Of a DNA stretch of 8,563 bases, positions 1 through 7,048 are shown in pieces (position 1 is the stretch's first letter; each line of letters starts with the position of its first letter). Location of the stretch: assembly GCA_934699065.1 (NCBI GenBank), contig CAKUWD010000121.1, forward strand, positions 1-8,563, written 5' to 3'. The position numbers were made by a program, and so were the translations under genes. The notes below the pieces were generated by a model. It made no database searches. It worked only from the letters and a program-made list of their open reading frames with translations, and was not told the DNA's origin. This DNA is from an uncultured Treponema sp. Its GTDB lineage: Bacteria > Spirochaetota > Spirochaetia > Treponematales > Treponemataceae.

Positions 1-487
1 ACATCACTCCACTGCCACGGTCGAGTGATGTTAGACCTGTTCTTACGTATTCAAGAATTCCGTAAGGCTCCAGCAGGCGCAGAAGACTTTCAACCTTCTC
101 TTCACTCCCGGTAATTTCTATAATAACTGATTCAAGGCTTACGTCCACGATTCGCGCCTTGTAGATGTCGGCGGTTTCGATAATTGTTCCGCGGTTACTT
201 GCTTCGGCGCGAACCTTAATGAGAGACATTTCGCGCTGTACAGAACTCGAAGTTTCACACTTTTTGATTGCAATCACTTCTTCGAGTTTTGCAAGCTGCT
301 TTTGAATCTGATCAAGAATATGCTCATCACCCTTAACAACAATTGTCATACGGCTCTGCTCAGGATTGTTAGTCGCACAAACTGTAAGCGAGTCGATGTT
401 ATAACCGCGGCGACTGAAAAGCCCAGACACACGACTGAGTACACCAGTTTTGTTTTCTACTAAAACGCTAAGTACGTATTTTTCCAT
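1..487 (-). CDS. ilvN: Acetolactate synthase small (regulatory) subunit, 3' end cut by window
   Basis: This is the regulatory subunit of acetolactate (acetohydroxyacid) synthase, the first common enzyme of valine, leucine and isoleucine synthesis. It binds the catalytic IlvB subunit, activates it and in most bacteria confers valine feedback inhibition. I translated 162 codons from ATG at 487; the frame is still open at base 1, so only the last few residues should be missing (the family is usually about 160-175 aa). Residues 1-75 form an ACT domain starting MEKYVLSVLVENKTGVLSRV and continuing GLFSRRGYNIDSLTV and SRMTIVVKGD. Asn12, Gly15 and Asn30 match positions tied to valine binding in E. 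coli IlvH, so feedback control is probably intact. The C-terminal half carries the family signature around IKVRAEASNRG and the terminal EYVRTGLTSLDRG. A GGAG ribosome site (497-500) supports the start. It follows thrA by 62 bases and is probably co-transcribed with it. No ilvB is visible. Confidence 0.95.
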   Translation of the reverse strand, partial: MEKYVLSVLVENKTGVLSRVSGLFSRRGYNIDSLTVCATNNPEQSRMTIVVKGDEHILDQIQKQLAKLEEVIAIKKCETSSSVQREMSLIKVRAEASNRGTIIETADIYKARIVDVSLESVIIEITGSEEKVESLLRLLEPYGILEYVRTGLTSLDRGSGVM

Positions 488-496
488 ATTTTTAAA

Positions 497-500
497 CTCC
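497..500 (-). promoter_or_regulatory. ilvN ribosome binding site
   Basis: The minus strand reads GGAG nine bases before the ilvN ATG. It sits directly after the T tract of the upstream inverted repeat, so a transcript terminating in that tract would end before this site. This fixes the ilvN start and links any hairpin formation to ilvN expression. Confidence 0.7.
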
Positions 501-542
501 AAAAAAAGCTAATAGCTAAAAGCTAATAGCTATTAGCTTTTT
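501..542 (-). repeat. Inverted/direct repeat between thrA and ilvN, possible terminator or attenuator
   Basis: On the minus strand this stretch contains two exact tandem copies of the 14-mer AGCTATTAGCTTTT followed by extra Ts. Bases 518-541 are a perfect 24-bp palindrome (A4, 16-bp core, T4). The RNA has two mutually exclusive folds: the compact palindrome, or a 16-bp stem pairing 503-518 with 527-542 around an 8-base loop. The minus-strand 3' side ends in seven Ts (507-501), as in an intrinsic terminator, and the A-rich/T-rich flanks make it nearly symmetric, so it could act in either direction. The stem is mostly A+T, so efficiency is uncertain. It may instead be a copy of a dispersed genomic repeat. 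Confidence 0.65.
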
Positions 543-549
543 CATAAAA

Positions 550-3054
550 CTATCTCTCAGGGTTAAAAGAAACCGTACGCAGAATATCTCCGAATACACC
601 GGCTGCAGTTACGCCTGCACCGGCACCGTATCCGCGGACTGTCAAAGGAATTGGCTGGTAGCGCTCTGTGTAGAATACAAAGGCGTTTTCACCACCCTTT
701 ACGCTGTAAAGTGGATCATCCTGACCTACTTCCATCATACCAACGCTAACCTTTCCGTCTTTGATTGTAGCACCCATGCGGAGAACCTTACCCTTCTTTT
801 TGAGGTCGGCAATTTTCTTTGCAAAGTAGTCATCAACTTCAGGAAGCTTCTTCAAGAACTCTTCTACAGTTCCGCTTGAATCAAAGCTGTCAGGGAATAC
901 CTTGTACATTTCGATATCAGAAAGCTCGATGTCGTAACCAGATTCGCGGGCAATGATAAGTCCCTTGCGGGCAACGTCCATTCCGTTCAGGTCATCGCGT
1001 GGGTCCGGCTCAGTGTAACGCAGTTCTTTTGCTTCAAGAACAGCCTTAGAGAATGGAACGCCTTCGTCGAGTTTTCCAAAAATATAAGAAAGAGAACCAG
1101 ACATAATTCCGTTGAAGCTTTCAAGCTTATCACCGGATTTATAAAGATTCTGCAATGTATCGATAATAGGAAGACCGGCACCTACGTTTGTCTCGTAAAG
1201 GAAGCGGCGGTGCATCTTGTTTGCTGTACGGCGAAGCTCGTGGTAGAACTTGATATCCATAGAGTTAGCGCGCTTGTTTGGAGTTGCAATGCTCATACCG
1301 GCATTGAGAATGTCCAGGTAGCGCTCCGGCAAATCATAGCTTGCTGTACAATCTACGAATACCGGATTCAGAGGCTTCTTTTCTTTTACAAACTTAATGA
1401 TGTCATCAACATTCTGATTTGAATTGAATGGGAAATCAGGCTTTTTCATCTGATCACGCCAGTTAGAAAGATTAATACCATCTTCCTTGAGAATCATTCC
1501 ATCAATTGTTGTAATTGCCAGAACCTTAATATCAACATTTTCTTTAAGAAGTTTTTCTCTCTGGTCACGAATCTGGTCAATCATTGTTCCGCCAATTGTA
1601 CCGGCACCAAATGCAAATACTTCGATTGTCTGAGCTGTGTGGAAGAAGAACTGATGAACGGCACGAACGGCAGTATCAGCATATTCATTTTCGATAACGG
1701 CAGAAATACAACGCTCTGAGCTACCCTGAGCAATGGCGAGAATATTGATATCCTGGCTTGAAAGAGCGTTGAGGAACTTACCTGCAACACCGCGGTTAGC
1801 AATCATGCCGTCGCCTACAACGCTTACAATTGCGCAGTCCTTGCGAACATCAATTGCATCAATCAACTTTTCGCGGATTTCAAGCTCAAACTTGGCTTCA
1901 AGAGCATCTCTTACAAGGTCTGCCTCGCTGTCACGAACACAGAAAGAAATCGTATATTCAGAAGAAGACTGAGTAATCAAAAGAATAGAGCTGCCTGCCC
2001 CGGAAACGGCAGAGAAAATCTTGCTTGCCATACCGGTACGGCCGCGCATAAGGGAACCACCCACGCTAATCATGCTTACGTGCTTGAGAGAAGAAATACC
2101 ACAGATGCTTGACTTTCCACGGCTTTCGAAAGGTCCTTTTCCAATGCGTGTACCACGAGCCGAAGGATTGTGACTATTCAAGCTCCAGGCTTCAATTCCC
2201 TTTGTCTGAAGAGGTGCAATTGTTTTTGGATGAAGAACCTTTGAACCAAAGAAAGAAAGTTCCATAGCTTCTTCATAAGACATATCGTCTACGAGAATTG
2301 CGTCTTTTACAACGCGAGGATCTGCAGTATAAACACCGTCAACATCTGTCCAGAACTCAACGCGCTTAACGCGAAGGCTTGCACCAATAATTGCAGCAGA
2401 GAAATCTGAACCATTGCGGCCGAGTAAGCCCATAACAGGCTTAGTTCCGTGTCCGCCAGACCAGGTACAGATAAAGCCCGGGAACAAAAGAATGCGTGTC
2501 TGCTGGGGAGAAGCGCCGTCACGGAATGGAGCACATGCTTCGTTACATGCAGAATAATCAGCTTCACCCTCTTTCTGGTTACCTGTTGTGAAAACAAATT
2601 TGCGGCTGTCGAGGAAGATTACGCTCTGCTTTTTTGCGAGCAGAACATTTTCCATAATAGGTGCTGAAAGAAGCTCTCCCATACCCATAATGCGGCAGTG
2701 AACAGTATCAGGACATTCGCCGAATGAAACACAGCCGGCGAGTAATTTTTCAAGTTCAGTAAAATTAGGCTCAAGACGAGCCATTGTTTTTTCTGCATCA
2801 AAGCCCGGAAGCTTAGACTGCAGTTCAAGACAGATTTCGTTGTGAGTATTGCGGATGTCGTTTACATAATTGGTTCCGGCAATTCCACCGGTACAAGCGT
2901 CGATTGCAGATTGTAATGTATTTGAAACACCAGCTGCCGCGCTTACGACAACAGAAAGACGGTCTTCCTTGGCACGAGAAATAATAATCTCGCTGGAAGC
3001 CAGAATACGGCGGGCGTTGGCCATTGATGTGCCGCCGAACTTAAGAGTAATCAT
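550..3054 (-). CDS. thrA: Bifunctional aspartokinase / homoserine dehydrogenase
   Basis: This fused enzyme catalyses the first and third steps of the aspartate pathway: phosphorylation of aspartate and NAD(P)H-dependent reduction of aspartate semialdehyde to homoserine, leading to threonine, methionine and isoleucine. I take the start at 3054, not the upstream in-frame ATG at 3105, because GGGAAGG lies 5 bases before it and the protein then begins MITLKFGGTS like its family. That gives 834 aa (E. coli ThrA is 820). The kinase occupies residues 1-300, with KFGGTS at 5-10, GRNGSDFSAA at 212-221 and WTDVDGVYTADPR at 235-247. Two ACT domains lie at about 325-470; LITQSSSEYTISF (359-371) is typical of threonine-inhibited ThrA. 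The dehydrogenase covers about 478-834, with nucleotide loop GAGTIGG (483-489), TPNKRANS (591-598) and EPDPRDDLNGMDVARK (682-697), whose Glu682, Asp693 and Lys697 match the known catalytic set. No key residue is missing. It is cytosolic and probably heads an operon with ilvN. Confidence 0.97.
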   Translation of the reverse strand: MITLKFGGTSMANARRILASSEIIISRAKEDRLSVVVSAAAGVSNTLQSAIDACTGGIAGTNYVNDIRNTHNEICLELQSKLPGFDAEKTMARLEPNFTELEKLLAGCVSFGECPDTVHCRIMGMGELLSAPIMENVLLAKKQSVIFLDSRKFVFTTGNQKEGEADYSACNEACAPFRDGASPQQTRILLFPGFICTWSGGHGTKPVMGLLGRNGSDFSAAIIGASLRVKRVEFWTDVDGVYTADPRVVKDAILVDDMSYEEAMELSFFGSKVLHPKTIAPLQTKGIEAWSLNSHNPSARGTRIGKGPFESRGKSSICGISSLKHVSMISVGGSLMRGRTGMASKIFSAVSGAGSSILLITQSSSEYTISFCVRDSEADLVRDALEAKFELEIREKLIDAIDVRKDCAIVSVVGDGMIANRGVAGKFLNALSSQDINILAIAQGSSERCISAVIENEYADTAVRAVHQFFFHTAQTIEVFAFGAGTIGGTMIDQIRDQREKLLKENVDIKVLAITTIDGMILKEDGINLSNWRDQMKKPDFPFNSNQNVDDIIKFVKEKKPLNPVFVDCTASYDLPERYLDILNAGMSIATPNKRANSMDIKFYHELRRTANKMHRRFLYETNVGAGLPIIDTLQNLYKSGDKLESFNGIMSGSLSYIFGKLDEGVPFSKAVLEAKELRYTEPDPRDDLNGMDVARKGLIIARESGYDIELSDIEMYKVFPDSFDSSGTVEEFLKKLPEVDDYFAKKIADLKKKGKVLRMGATIKDGKVSVGMMEVGQDDPLYSVKGGENAFVFYTERYQPIPLTVRGYGAGAGVTAAGVFGDILRTVSFNPER

Positions 3055-3059
3055 AAATA

Positions 3060-3066
3060 CCTTCCC
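3060..3066 (-). promoter_or_regulatory. thrA ribosome binding site (decides the start)
   Basis: The minus strand reads GGGAAGG, then TATTT, then ATG. The good match and 5-base spacing favour translation from 3054. The longer in-frame start at 3105 would add 17 residues that do not resemble the aspartokinase N-terminus. Confidence 0.8.
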
Positions 3067-3125
3067 GCTGAAAACCGCAATTTCCCCGAACATCCGGGCG
3101 AGCATGCTCTTATAGAGGAGCCGTT

Positions 3126-3155
3126 AAAAATGACAGTCCATCGCGACTGTCATTT
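3126..3155 (-). terminator. Hairpin with T run in the thrA leader (attenuator or upstream terminator)
   Basis: Bases 3145-3155 and 3128-3138 form a perfect 11-bp stem (minus strand AAATGACAGTC / GACTGTCATTT) around a 6-base loop, followed by a run of five Ts (3130-3126) that partly overlaps the stem. This resembles an intrinsic terminator read towards thrA. It lies 71 bases before the thrA start. If transcription starts at the boxes near 3242-3283 it would be an attenuator; otherwise it ends read-through from the FecR gene. The T tract is short and the stem has only four G/C pairs. Confidence 0.55.
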
Positions 3156-3165
3156 AGGCTCATCC

Positions 3166-3201
3166 TCAAAATCGCTCGCGAGATTTATCGAGCGCTTTTG
3201 A
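3166..3201 (-). promoter_or_regulatory. Second leader hairpin upstream of thrA
   Basis: The arms TCAAAA-CGCTCG and CGAGCG-TTTTGA (3166-3178 with 3189-3201) pair over 12 bp with one internal mismatch and a 10-base loop. It stands just before the terminator-like hairpin in the direction of transcription. An alternative GCTTTT/AAAAGC pairing at 3194-3206 would compete with its 5' arm. Such stacked, competing structures fit a regulatory leader, but no ligand or leader peptide could be recognised. Confidence 0.45.
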
Positions 3202-3241
3202 AAAGCAAGTCAGAATTCAGCTGTTGTAAAAAATATTACTT

Positions 3242-3283
3242 ATTATAGTAGTGATTTATACAAAAAATGGCAATGTGTTTAAA
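3242..3283 (-). promoter_or_regulatory. Candidate promoter for thrA-ilvN
   Basis: Two overlapping possibilities are visible on the minus strand. One is TTTAAA (3278-3283), a 17-base spacer and TATAAA (3255-3260). The other is a perfect TATAAT (3242-3247), whose best partner TTGCCA (3268-3273) is 20 bases away, longer than usual. Either would give a leader of roughly 180-200 bases before thrA. The region is A/T rich, so chance matches are possible. Confidence 0.4.
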
Positions 3284-3315
3284 TTGATTGTCGCGGACTT
3301 CACAGCAATCTACAT

Positions 3316-5205
3316 TTATTGAATTTCAACAGTAATTGTTAAATCTTTTAATATCGGATTTTCCTTAAGATTCTTCTGATCCATTATAAACTGGAATTCT
3401 CCACCAAGAGAATTATTCAAAGCATGCTCAGCAGTATATTCTCTTGAATAATTAAATCTCTTATTTTTCTTAACAGGCCCTTTTTCATTAAAGCGGTTCT
3501 TATAAGAATCATCATCTTTCTGGAGAATACTTACCCATCCATTATTTGATGTATCAATAATTTTCGGATGACACCAGTCTATATCACTGTCACAAACACC
3601 ATCTATTGTAATTTTAACTGTAGAGCCTTTTGGAATTGATACAGCCCAGACACCACCGCCGACATTGAAAACCTCTTCGGTACTTAAAGCAAGTTTGTAG
3701 TTATATTCATCCGCTTTATTTCCCCAATACTCTTTTTGCATTGTTAAATCACGATATTCAAGAGTTTTTGAATAACCGCTTCTAATAGGTACAACAGCAC
3801 CATTAGTAGAAAGTACACGAACTTTAGCAAGGAAGTCTCTGATTATTACAGGTTCATCAAGAACATTCGGCTCATAAGAGATATTTACAAACGAATTATC
3901 TGAATTAATAATATCTTTATCCAGCATAATAGTTGTTTTTGCATTAAATGGAATTTCAGCAAGCATTCCAGTTCCATTATTAGGATAAGTCCTAACAAAA
4001 GGATGTGCCTGAACCCATTCTTCTTCGCCGGTAGAAATCTGAATTGCAAAATTTCTAAGGTTTTTATTTGTAGAACCACTTAAAGTGAATTCAATAACAG
4101 ATCCAGCTGGAAGTGTTTTGTTATTACCGGCAATTTCAGAAAGAGAGAATCCATAACTGTAATTATATTTTTTATTGACATTGTCATACATAGATTTCTT
4201 AAACATAGTAGCTGTTCTGGTTAAGAGATGTTCAATTCCCTGCTCTACTGGTTCAGGAGGAATAACAGGCTTTTCTTCTACCACTTCAACCTTAGCAGCA
4301 GGTTTTACAGGTTCCGGCGCCTTTACTGGTTCACTAGCTTTTACCGGCTCTTCAACTTTTACAGGCTCATCTACTTTTACAGGTTCGGAAACCTGAACTT
4401 CTTCTGCAGGCTCTTCTTCGACTAAAGGTTCTTCTTCAACCTCTACTGTTTCTTCCTCAACAAGCTGCTCTTCTACAACAGGAGTTTCTACAGGAGGCAA
4501 TGGAGCTGTTTTTTCAACTTCCGGAAGAAGAGTTACAGTTTCACCAGCAGATACAACTATCGGCTCGGGTTCTGTCTTTTCAATTTTTTCAGATTTTTCG
4601 TTTTTAGGCTTTACTTCCGGAATCTCTGTAATCTCAACCTTACCGGTGACAACTTCAACGATGACAGTGCTTTCTTCTGTTTTTGCTTCTTCTTCGCCAG
4701 TTACTACAGCCTCAGAAACTTCAGGAAGTGCAATCTTTACTTCCGAAGCCCTGGTTACAGCAATTTCCTTTTTTCCAGAATGAATTACAAGTTTTTCTTC
4801 CGGCGACTTATTTGCTACAAAAATTTCACCACCAATAAAATCAACACTTCGTTCTTTTTTGTTTTTAAAAATCTGAACCATTGATTTTTCGCGAAGCTGA
4901 ATCTGAATACCAGTGTCATTAAACTCAGTATAGGCTTCAGAATCTTTTGACGTTCTGATTCTGTCGCCATCATAAATATCACTTGAATTAGTTAAGACTT
5001 CCCAGATTTCATTATCAATAAATTTTCTCTGAGCAGTATTTTTCTTAAAATAGATTTTTGCAACAGGCTCTTCGCTCTGTTTAATCGTAAAGGAATTCAA
5101 ATCCTGGTAAAAAAGAAATAGCATGGCCGCAGCAGCCAGAGAGAAAATGATGAAAATTGAATAGTCGACTTTATTAAGCCTGTATGTTGTACTTCTTTTC
5201 TTCAT
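3316..5205 (-). CDS. Membrane-anchored FecR-domain protein with TonB-like linker and duplicated C-terminal domain
   Basis: This 629-aa protein has a basic N-terminus, one membrane segment at about 15-33 and a long presumed periplasmic part. Residues 48-160 resemble a FecR domain (DGDRIRTSKDSEAYTEF, IQLREKSMVQIF, GGEIFV). The late FecR strands seem displaced by acidic inserts, reappearing at about 181-194 (VIVEVVTGKVEIT) and 216-226 (IVVSAGETVTL). Residues 230-320 are rich in Pro, Glu, Val and Lys, with five EPVKxx repeats (274-303), like the stretched periplasmic linker of TonB. Residues 345-629 look like two related beta-rich domains of unknown function. Cys538 and Cys545 could form a disulfide. 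There is no sigma factor or TonB receptor beside it, so it is unlikely to be a classical FecR iron regulator. It overlaps the adenylate cyclase end by 32 bases, with a weak AGGT ribosome site, which suggests translational coupling. The FecR-like fold is fairly clear; the role is unknown. Confidence 0.85.
   Translation of the reverse strand: MKKRSTTYRLNKVDYSIFIIFSLAAAAMLFLFYQDLNSFTIKQSEEPVAKIYFKKNTAQRKFIDNEIWEVLTNSSDIYDGDRIRTSKDSEAYTEFNDTGIQIQLREKSMVQIFKNKKERSVDFIGGEIFVANKSPEEKLVIHSGKKEIAVTRASEVKIALPEVSEAVVTGEEEAKTEESTVIVEVVTGKVEITEIPEVKPKNEKSEKIEKTEPEPIVVSAGETVTLLPEVEKTAPLPPVETPVVEEQLVEEETVEVEEEPLVEEEPAEEVQVSEPVKVDEPVKVEEPVKASEPVKAPEPVKPAAKVEVVEEKPVIPPEPVEQGIEHLLTRTATMFKKSMYDNVNKKYNYSYGFSLSEIAGNNKTLPAGSVIEFTLSGSTNKNLRNFAIQISTGEEEWVQAHPFVRTYPNNGTGMLAEIPFNAKTTIMLDKDIINSDNSFVNISYEPNVLDEPVIIRDFLAKVRVLSTNGAVVPIRSGYSKTLEYRDLTMQKEYWGNKADEYNYKLALSTEEVFNVGGGVWAVSIPKGSTVKITIDGVCDSDIDWCHPKIIDTSNNGWVSILQKDDDSYKNRFNEKGPVKKNKRFNYSREYTAEHALNNSLGGEFQFIMDQKNLKENPILKDLTITVEIQ
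4297..4386 (-). repeat. Five 18-bp tandem repeats encoding EPVKxx
   Basis: Five consecutive in-frame 18-bp units encode EPVKVD, EPVKVE, EPVKAS, EPVKAP and EPVKPA. The DNA copies differ mainly at third positions and the last two codons. They sit in the low-complexity linker of the FecR protein. Gain or loss of a unit would keep the frame and only change linker length, so copy number may vary among strains. Confidence 0.85.
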
Positions 5206-6979
5206 CGTCTGTATTTACCTTTGCAAGATCAGGAGCAGTAGTTCCAATAATCTTTCTTACATCATCAATAGTTTCCGGCTTTCCTCTTCCTGCAAGATTG
5301 ATTACCGCAAACATTTTAATGGCATCAGTTTTACCTTTTACATGAACTCCAGGCATTTCCTGAACCACAATTTTATCTTTAATAAGATTGTAGGTATTTT
5401 CTGTAATCAAAACATCAGTTGCAAACGGCTTATTCAAAGCTTCTGTACGGCTTGCAAGATTTACTGCATCACCAATTACTGTATATTCCATTCTTTCTTC
5501 AGAACCAATCTGACCTGCAACAACCGGACCTGAGTTAATACCACAACCGATTTTTACAGGAGGAAGGCCTGCAGCAGCACGTTCTTTATTATATTTAAAA
5601 AGTTCTACACGCATCATGAGGGCTGCTGTAACTGCATTCAAGGCATCCGAAGCAGGACTTCCGCTTGATTCCGGTGCGCCCCACACTGCCATAATTGCAT
5701 CGCCGATATATTTATCTACAACACCGCCTGTTTTATTAACACAGTCAACCATCTTAGTCATATAAACATTAAGAAATTCTACGACTTCATTTGGCTGCAT
5801 TTTTTCAGACATAGCAGTAAAGGAACGGATATCTGAAAAGAAGATTGTTGCATTACGATTTTCTCCACCAAGTGTAAGTTCACCGCTGGCAGCTTTTTGT
5901 GCGATTGTTTTATTAGTAAACTTACTGAAAGAAACCATGAGCTTTTCTCGTTCAGAAAGTCCCTTACCCATCTGAACAAAGGATTCTGTCAGAAGACCAA
6001 TTTCATCGCGCGTGCGTGGCTTAATTGAAAGTTCAAATTCACCCTTTTCAATTTGTCCTGCTGCTCCAACAAGTTCCTTAATAGGATTTGTAATTCCGTT
6101 ACTGAAAATCCGGATAAGGATAATCGCAATAAACAAAACTGCAAGCGAGAACAGAATAATTCTATAAGTAGTACGGTTAATTACCGCATAAACAGAACGC
6201 TCAGAAATTGTAGTAATTGCAAACAAGTCATCCTGAATCTGATGAACGGCAGTAAATACACCGTCAACTACACGCTGAGTATTTGTTTCTGAAGGATTTT
6301 CAAGAAGCTCTTTTATGATAACTTCTATACCTTCACTCAAAACCTTTTTAGATCCATAATCCGGATTAATAAGAATATGTGCATTGCTGTCTGCAAGTAA
6401 AGATGCATTATTAGAACCTGTACTCATGAGTTCTGTAAGAGACTGAACATCATATCCTACGATTCCCGTATGCAGATTATTTGCAGGTCCATATTTATAA
6501 ACGAAAACTACAGAAGGTGTATCAAATATTTTTTCTGAATTAAAATAGGAAGTTTTATTTTGAGCCGAAGAAGAACTGATTATATTCTGAAGCTCCGGAG
6601 TTTTTAAGAAATCCTTTACAGCCTGAGAAAACTGCTCAGCAGAAGGATTAAAAAGAAGACCTGTTTCTTCACTTGAAACAAAAAGAATATCCTGATTTGA
6701 ACGGAAAAAAGATTGCGCGAGGGCAGCTTTTTGTTTTGAATCATTTACGGCATAAAAGGCTTCAAAAAGAACATAAGTATTACTTTTGATATTCTCGAAT
6801 GCCGACTCAACGGTTTGCGCTGTTCGTGAATTCAAGGCAAGATTGTTTTCTTCGGCCTTTATTCTATCGTCTGCACGAATAAGAGTTGAAACAAGACTTG
6901 TAGAAACACCAAGCACCAGAATAATCAAAAAAGAAAACAGAAGAATCTGCTTAAGACTTATTGGATACTTAATCTTCAT
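5174..6979 (-). CDS. Membrane-bound class III adenylate cyclase with Cache-like sensor and HAMP
   Basis: This 601-aa receptor cyclase makes cAMP from ATP. Membrane segments at 11-33 and 272-292 flank a periplasmic sensor of about 235 residues. The sensor end (SLLADSNAHILINPDYG at 193-209, DLFAITTISERSVY at 251-264) resembles a double-Cache domain. A HAMP linker follows at about 293-342 (TNPIKELVGAAGQIEKGEF, RTRDEIGLLTESF). The catalytic domain spans 370-560. The metal ligands are Asp383 in FFSDIRSF and Asp427 in YIGDAIMAVWG. Lys423 and Asp504 (TVIGDAVNLASR) are the adenine-selecting pair, which favours ATP over GTP, and Asn508/Arg512 are the transition-state residues. All are present, so it should be active. 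GGAGG lies 13 bases before the ATG, a long spacing, but no better start exists. It ends in a short acidic tail (564-601) overlapping the FecR-protein gene. The ligand is unknown, and no cAMP receptor gene is seen nearby. Confidence 0.93.
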   Translation of the reverse strand: MKIKYPISLKQILLFSFLIILVLGVSTSLVSTLIRADDRIKAEENNLALNSRTAQTVESAFENIKSNTYVLFEAFYAVNDSKQKAALAQSFFRSNQDILFVSSEETGLLFNPSAEQFSQAVKDFLKTPELQNIISSSSAQNKTSYFNSEKIFDTPSVVFVYKYGPANNLHTGIVGYDVQSLTELMSTGSNNASLLADSNAHILINPDYGSKKVLSEGIEVIIKELLENPSETNTQRVVDGVFTAVHQIQDDLFAITTISERSVYAVINRTTYRIILFSLAVLFIAIILIRIFSNGITNPIKELVGAAGQIEKGEFELSIKPRTRDEIGLLTESFVQMGKGLSEREKLMVSFSKFTNKTIAQKAASGELTLGGENRNATIFFSDIRSFTAMSEKMQPNEVVEFLNVYMTKMVDCVNKTGGVVDKYIGDAIMAVWGAPESSGSPASDALNAVTAALMMRVELFKYNKERAAAGLPPVKIGCGINSGPVVAGQIGSEERMEYTVIGDAVNLASRTEALNKPFATDVLITENTYNLIKDKIVVQEMPGVHVKGKTDAIKMFAVINLAGRGKPETIDDVRKIIGTTAPDLAKVNTDDEEKKYNIQA

Positions 6980-7014
6980 TTTTAAACTCTTTCCTCCAAA
7001 ACTTTTATAAATAA

Positions 7015-7020
7015 ATTATA
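7015..7020 (-). promoter_or_regulatory. Weak candidate -10 box upstream of the cyclase
   Basis: A TATAAT sits in the 69-base gap between the DUF368 gene and the cyclase. The best -35 match at 17-18 bases spacing shares only three of six bases with TTGACA. The cyclase may have its own start here or be read from upstream; the sequence does not decide. Confidence 0.25.
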
Positions 7021-7048
7021 ATCCAGGTTCTTTAAATCTTCCAGTTTT

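Noticed and set aside
3055..3105. Longer thrA start adding 17 residues
   Set aside because: The added residues do not match the aspartokinase N-terminus, and the good ribosome site GGGAAGG sits inside this extension right before the ATG at 3054.
3110..3163. 17-codon ATG reading frame across the leader hairpin
   Set aside because: The AGG of its only possible ribosome site touches the ATG with no spacing, and it is not rich in Thr or Ile codons.
3206..3254. Ile/Thr-rich codon run (ATC ACT ACT ATA ATA AGT AAT ATT) upstream of thrA, like a thr attenuator leader peptide
   Set aside because: The frame is closed by TAA just before the run and has no ATG, GTG or TTG start; the run also overlaps the TATAAT-like box, so it is probably not translated.
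4175..4396. Plus-strand reading frame rich in FTGS repeats
   Set aside because: It is the antisense shadow of the EPVK repeat linker of the FecR protein and has no support of its own.
3316..5205. Classical FecR iron-signalling regulator
   Set aside because: No FecI-type sigma factor or TonB-dependent receptor is adjacent, and the linker and C-terminal domains differ from that family.
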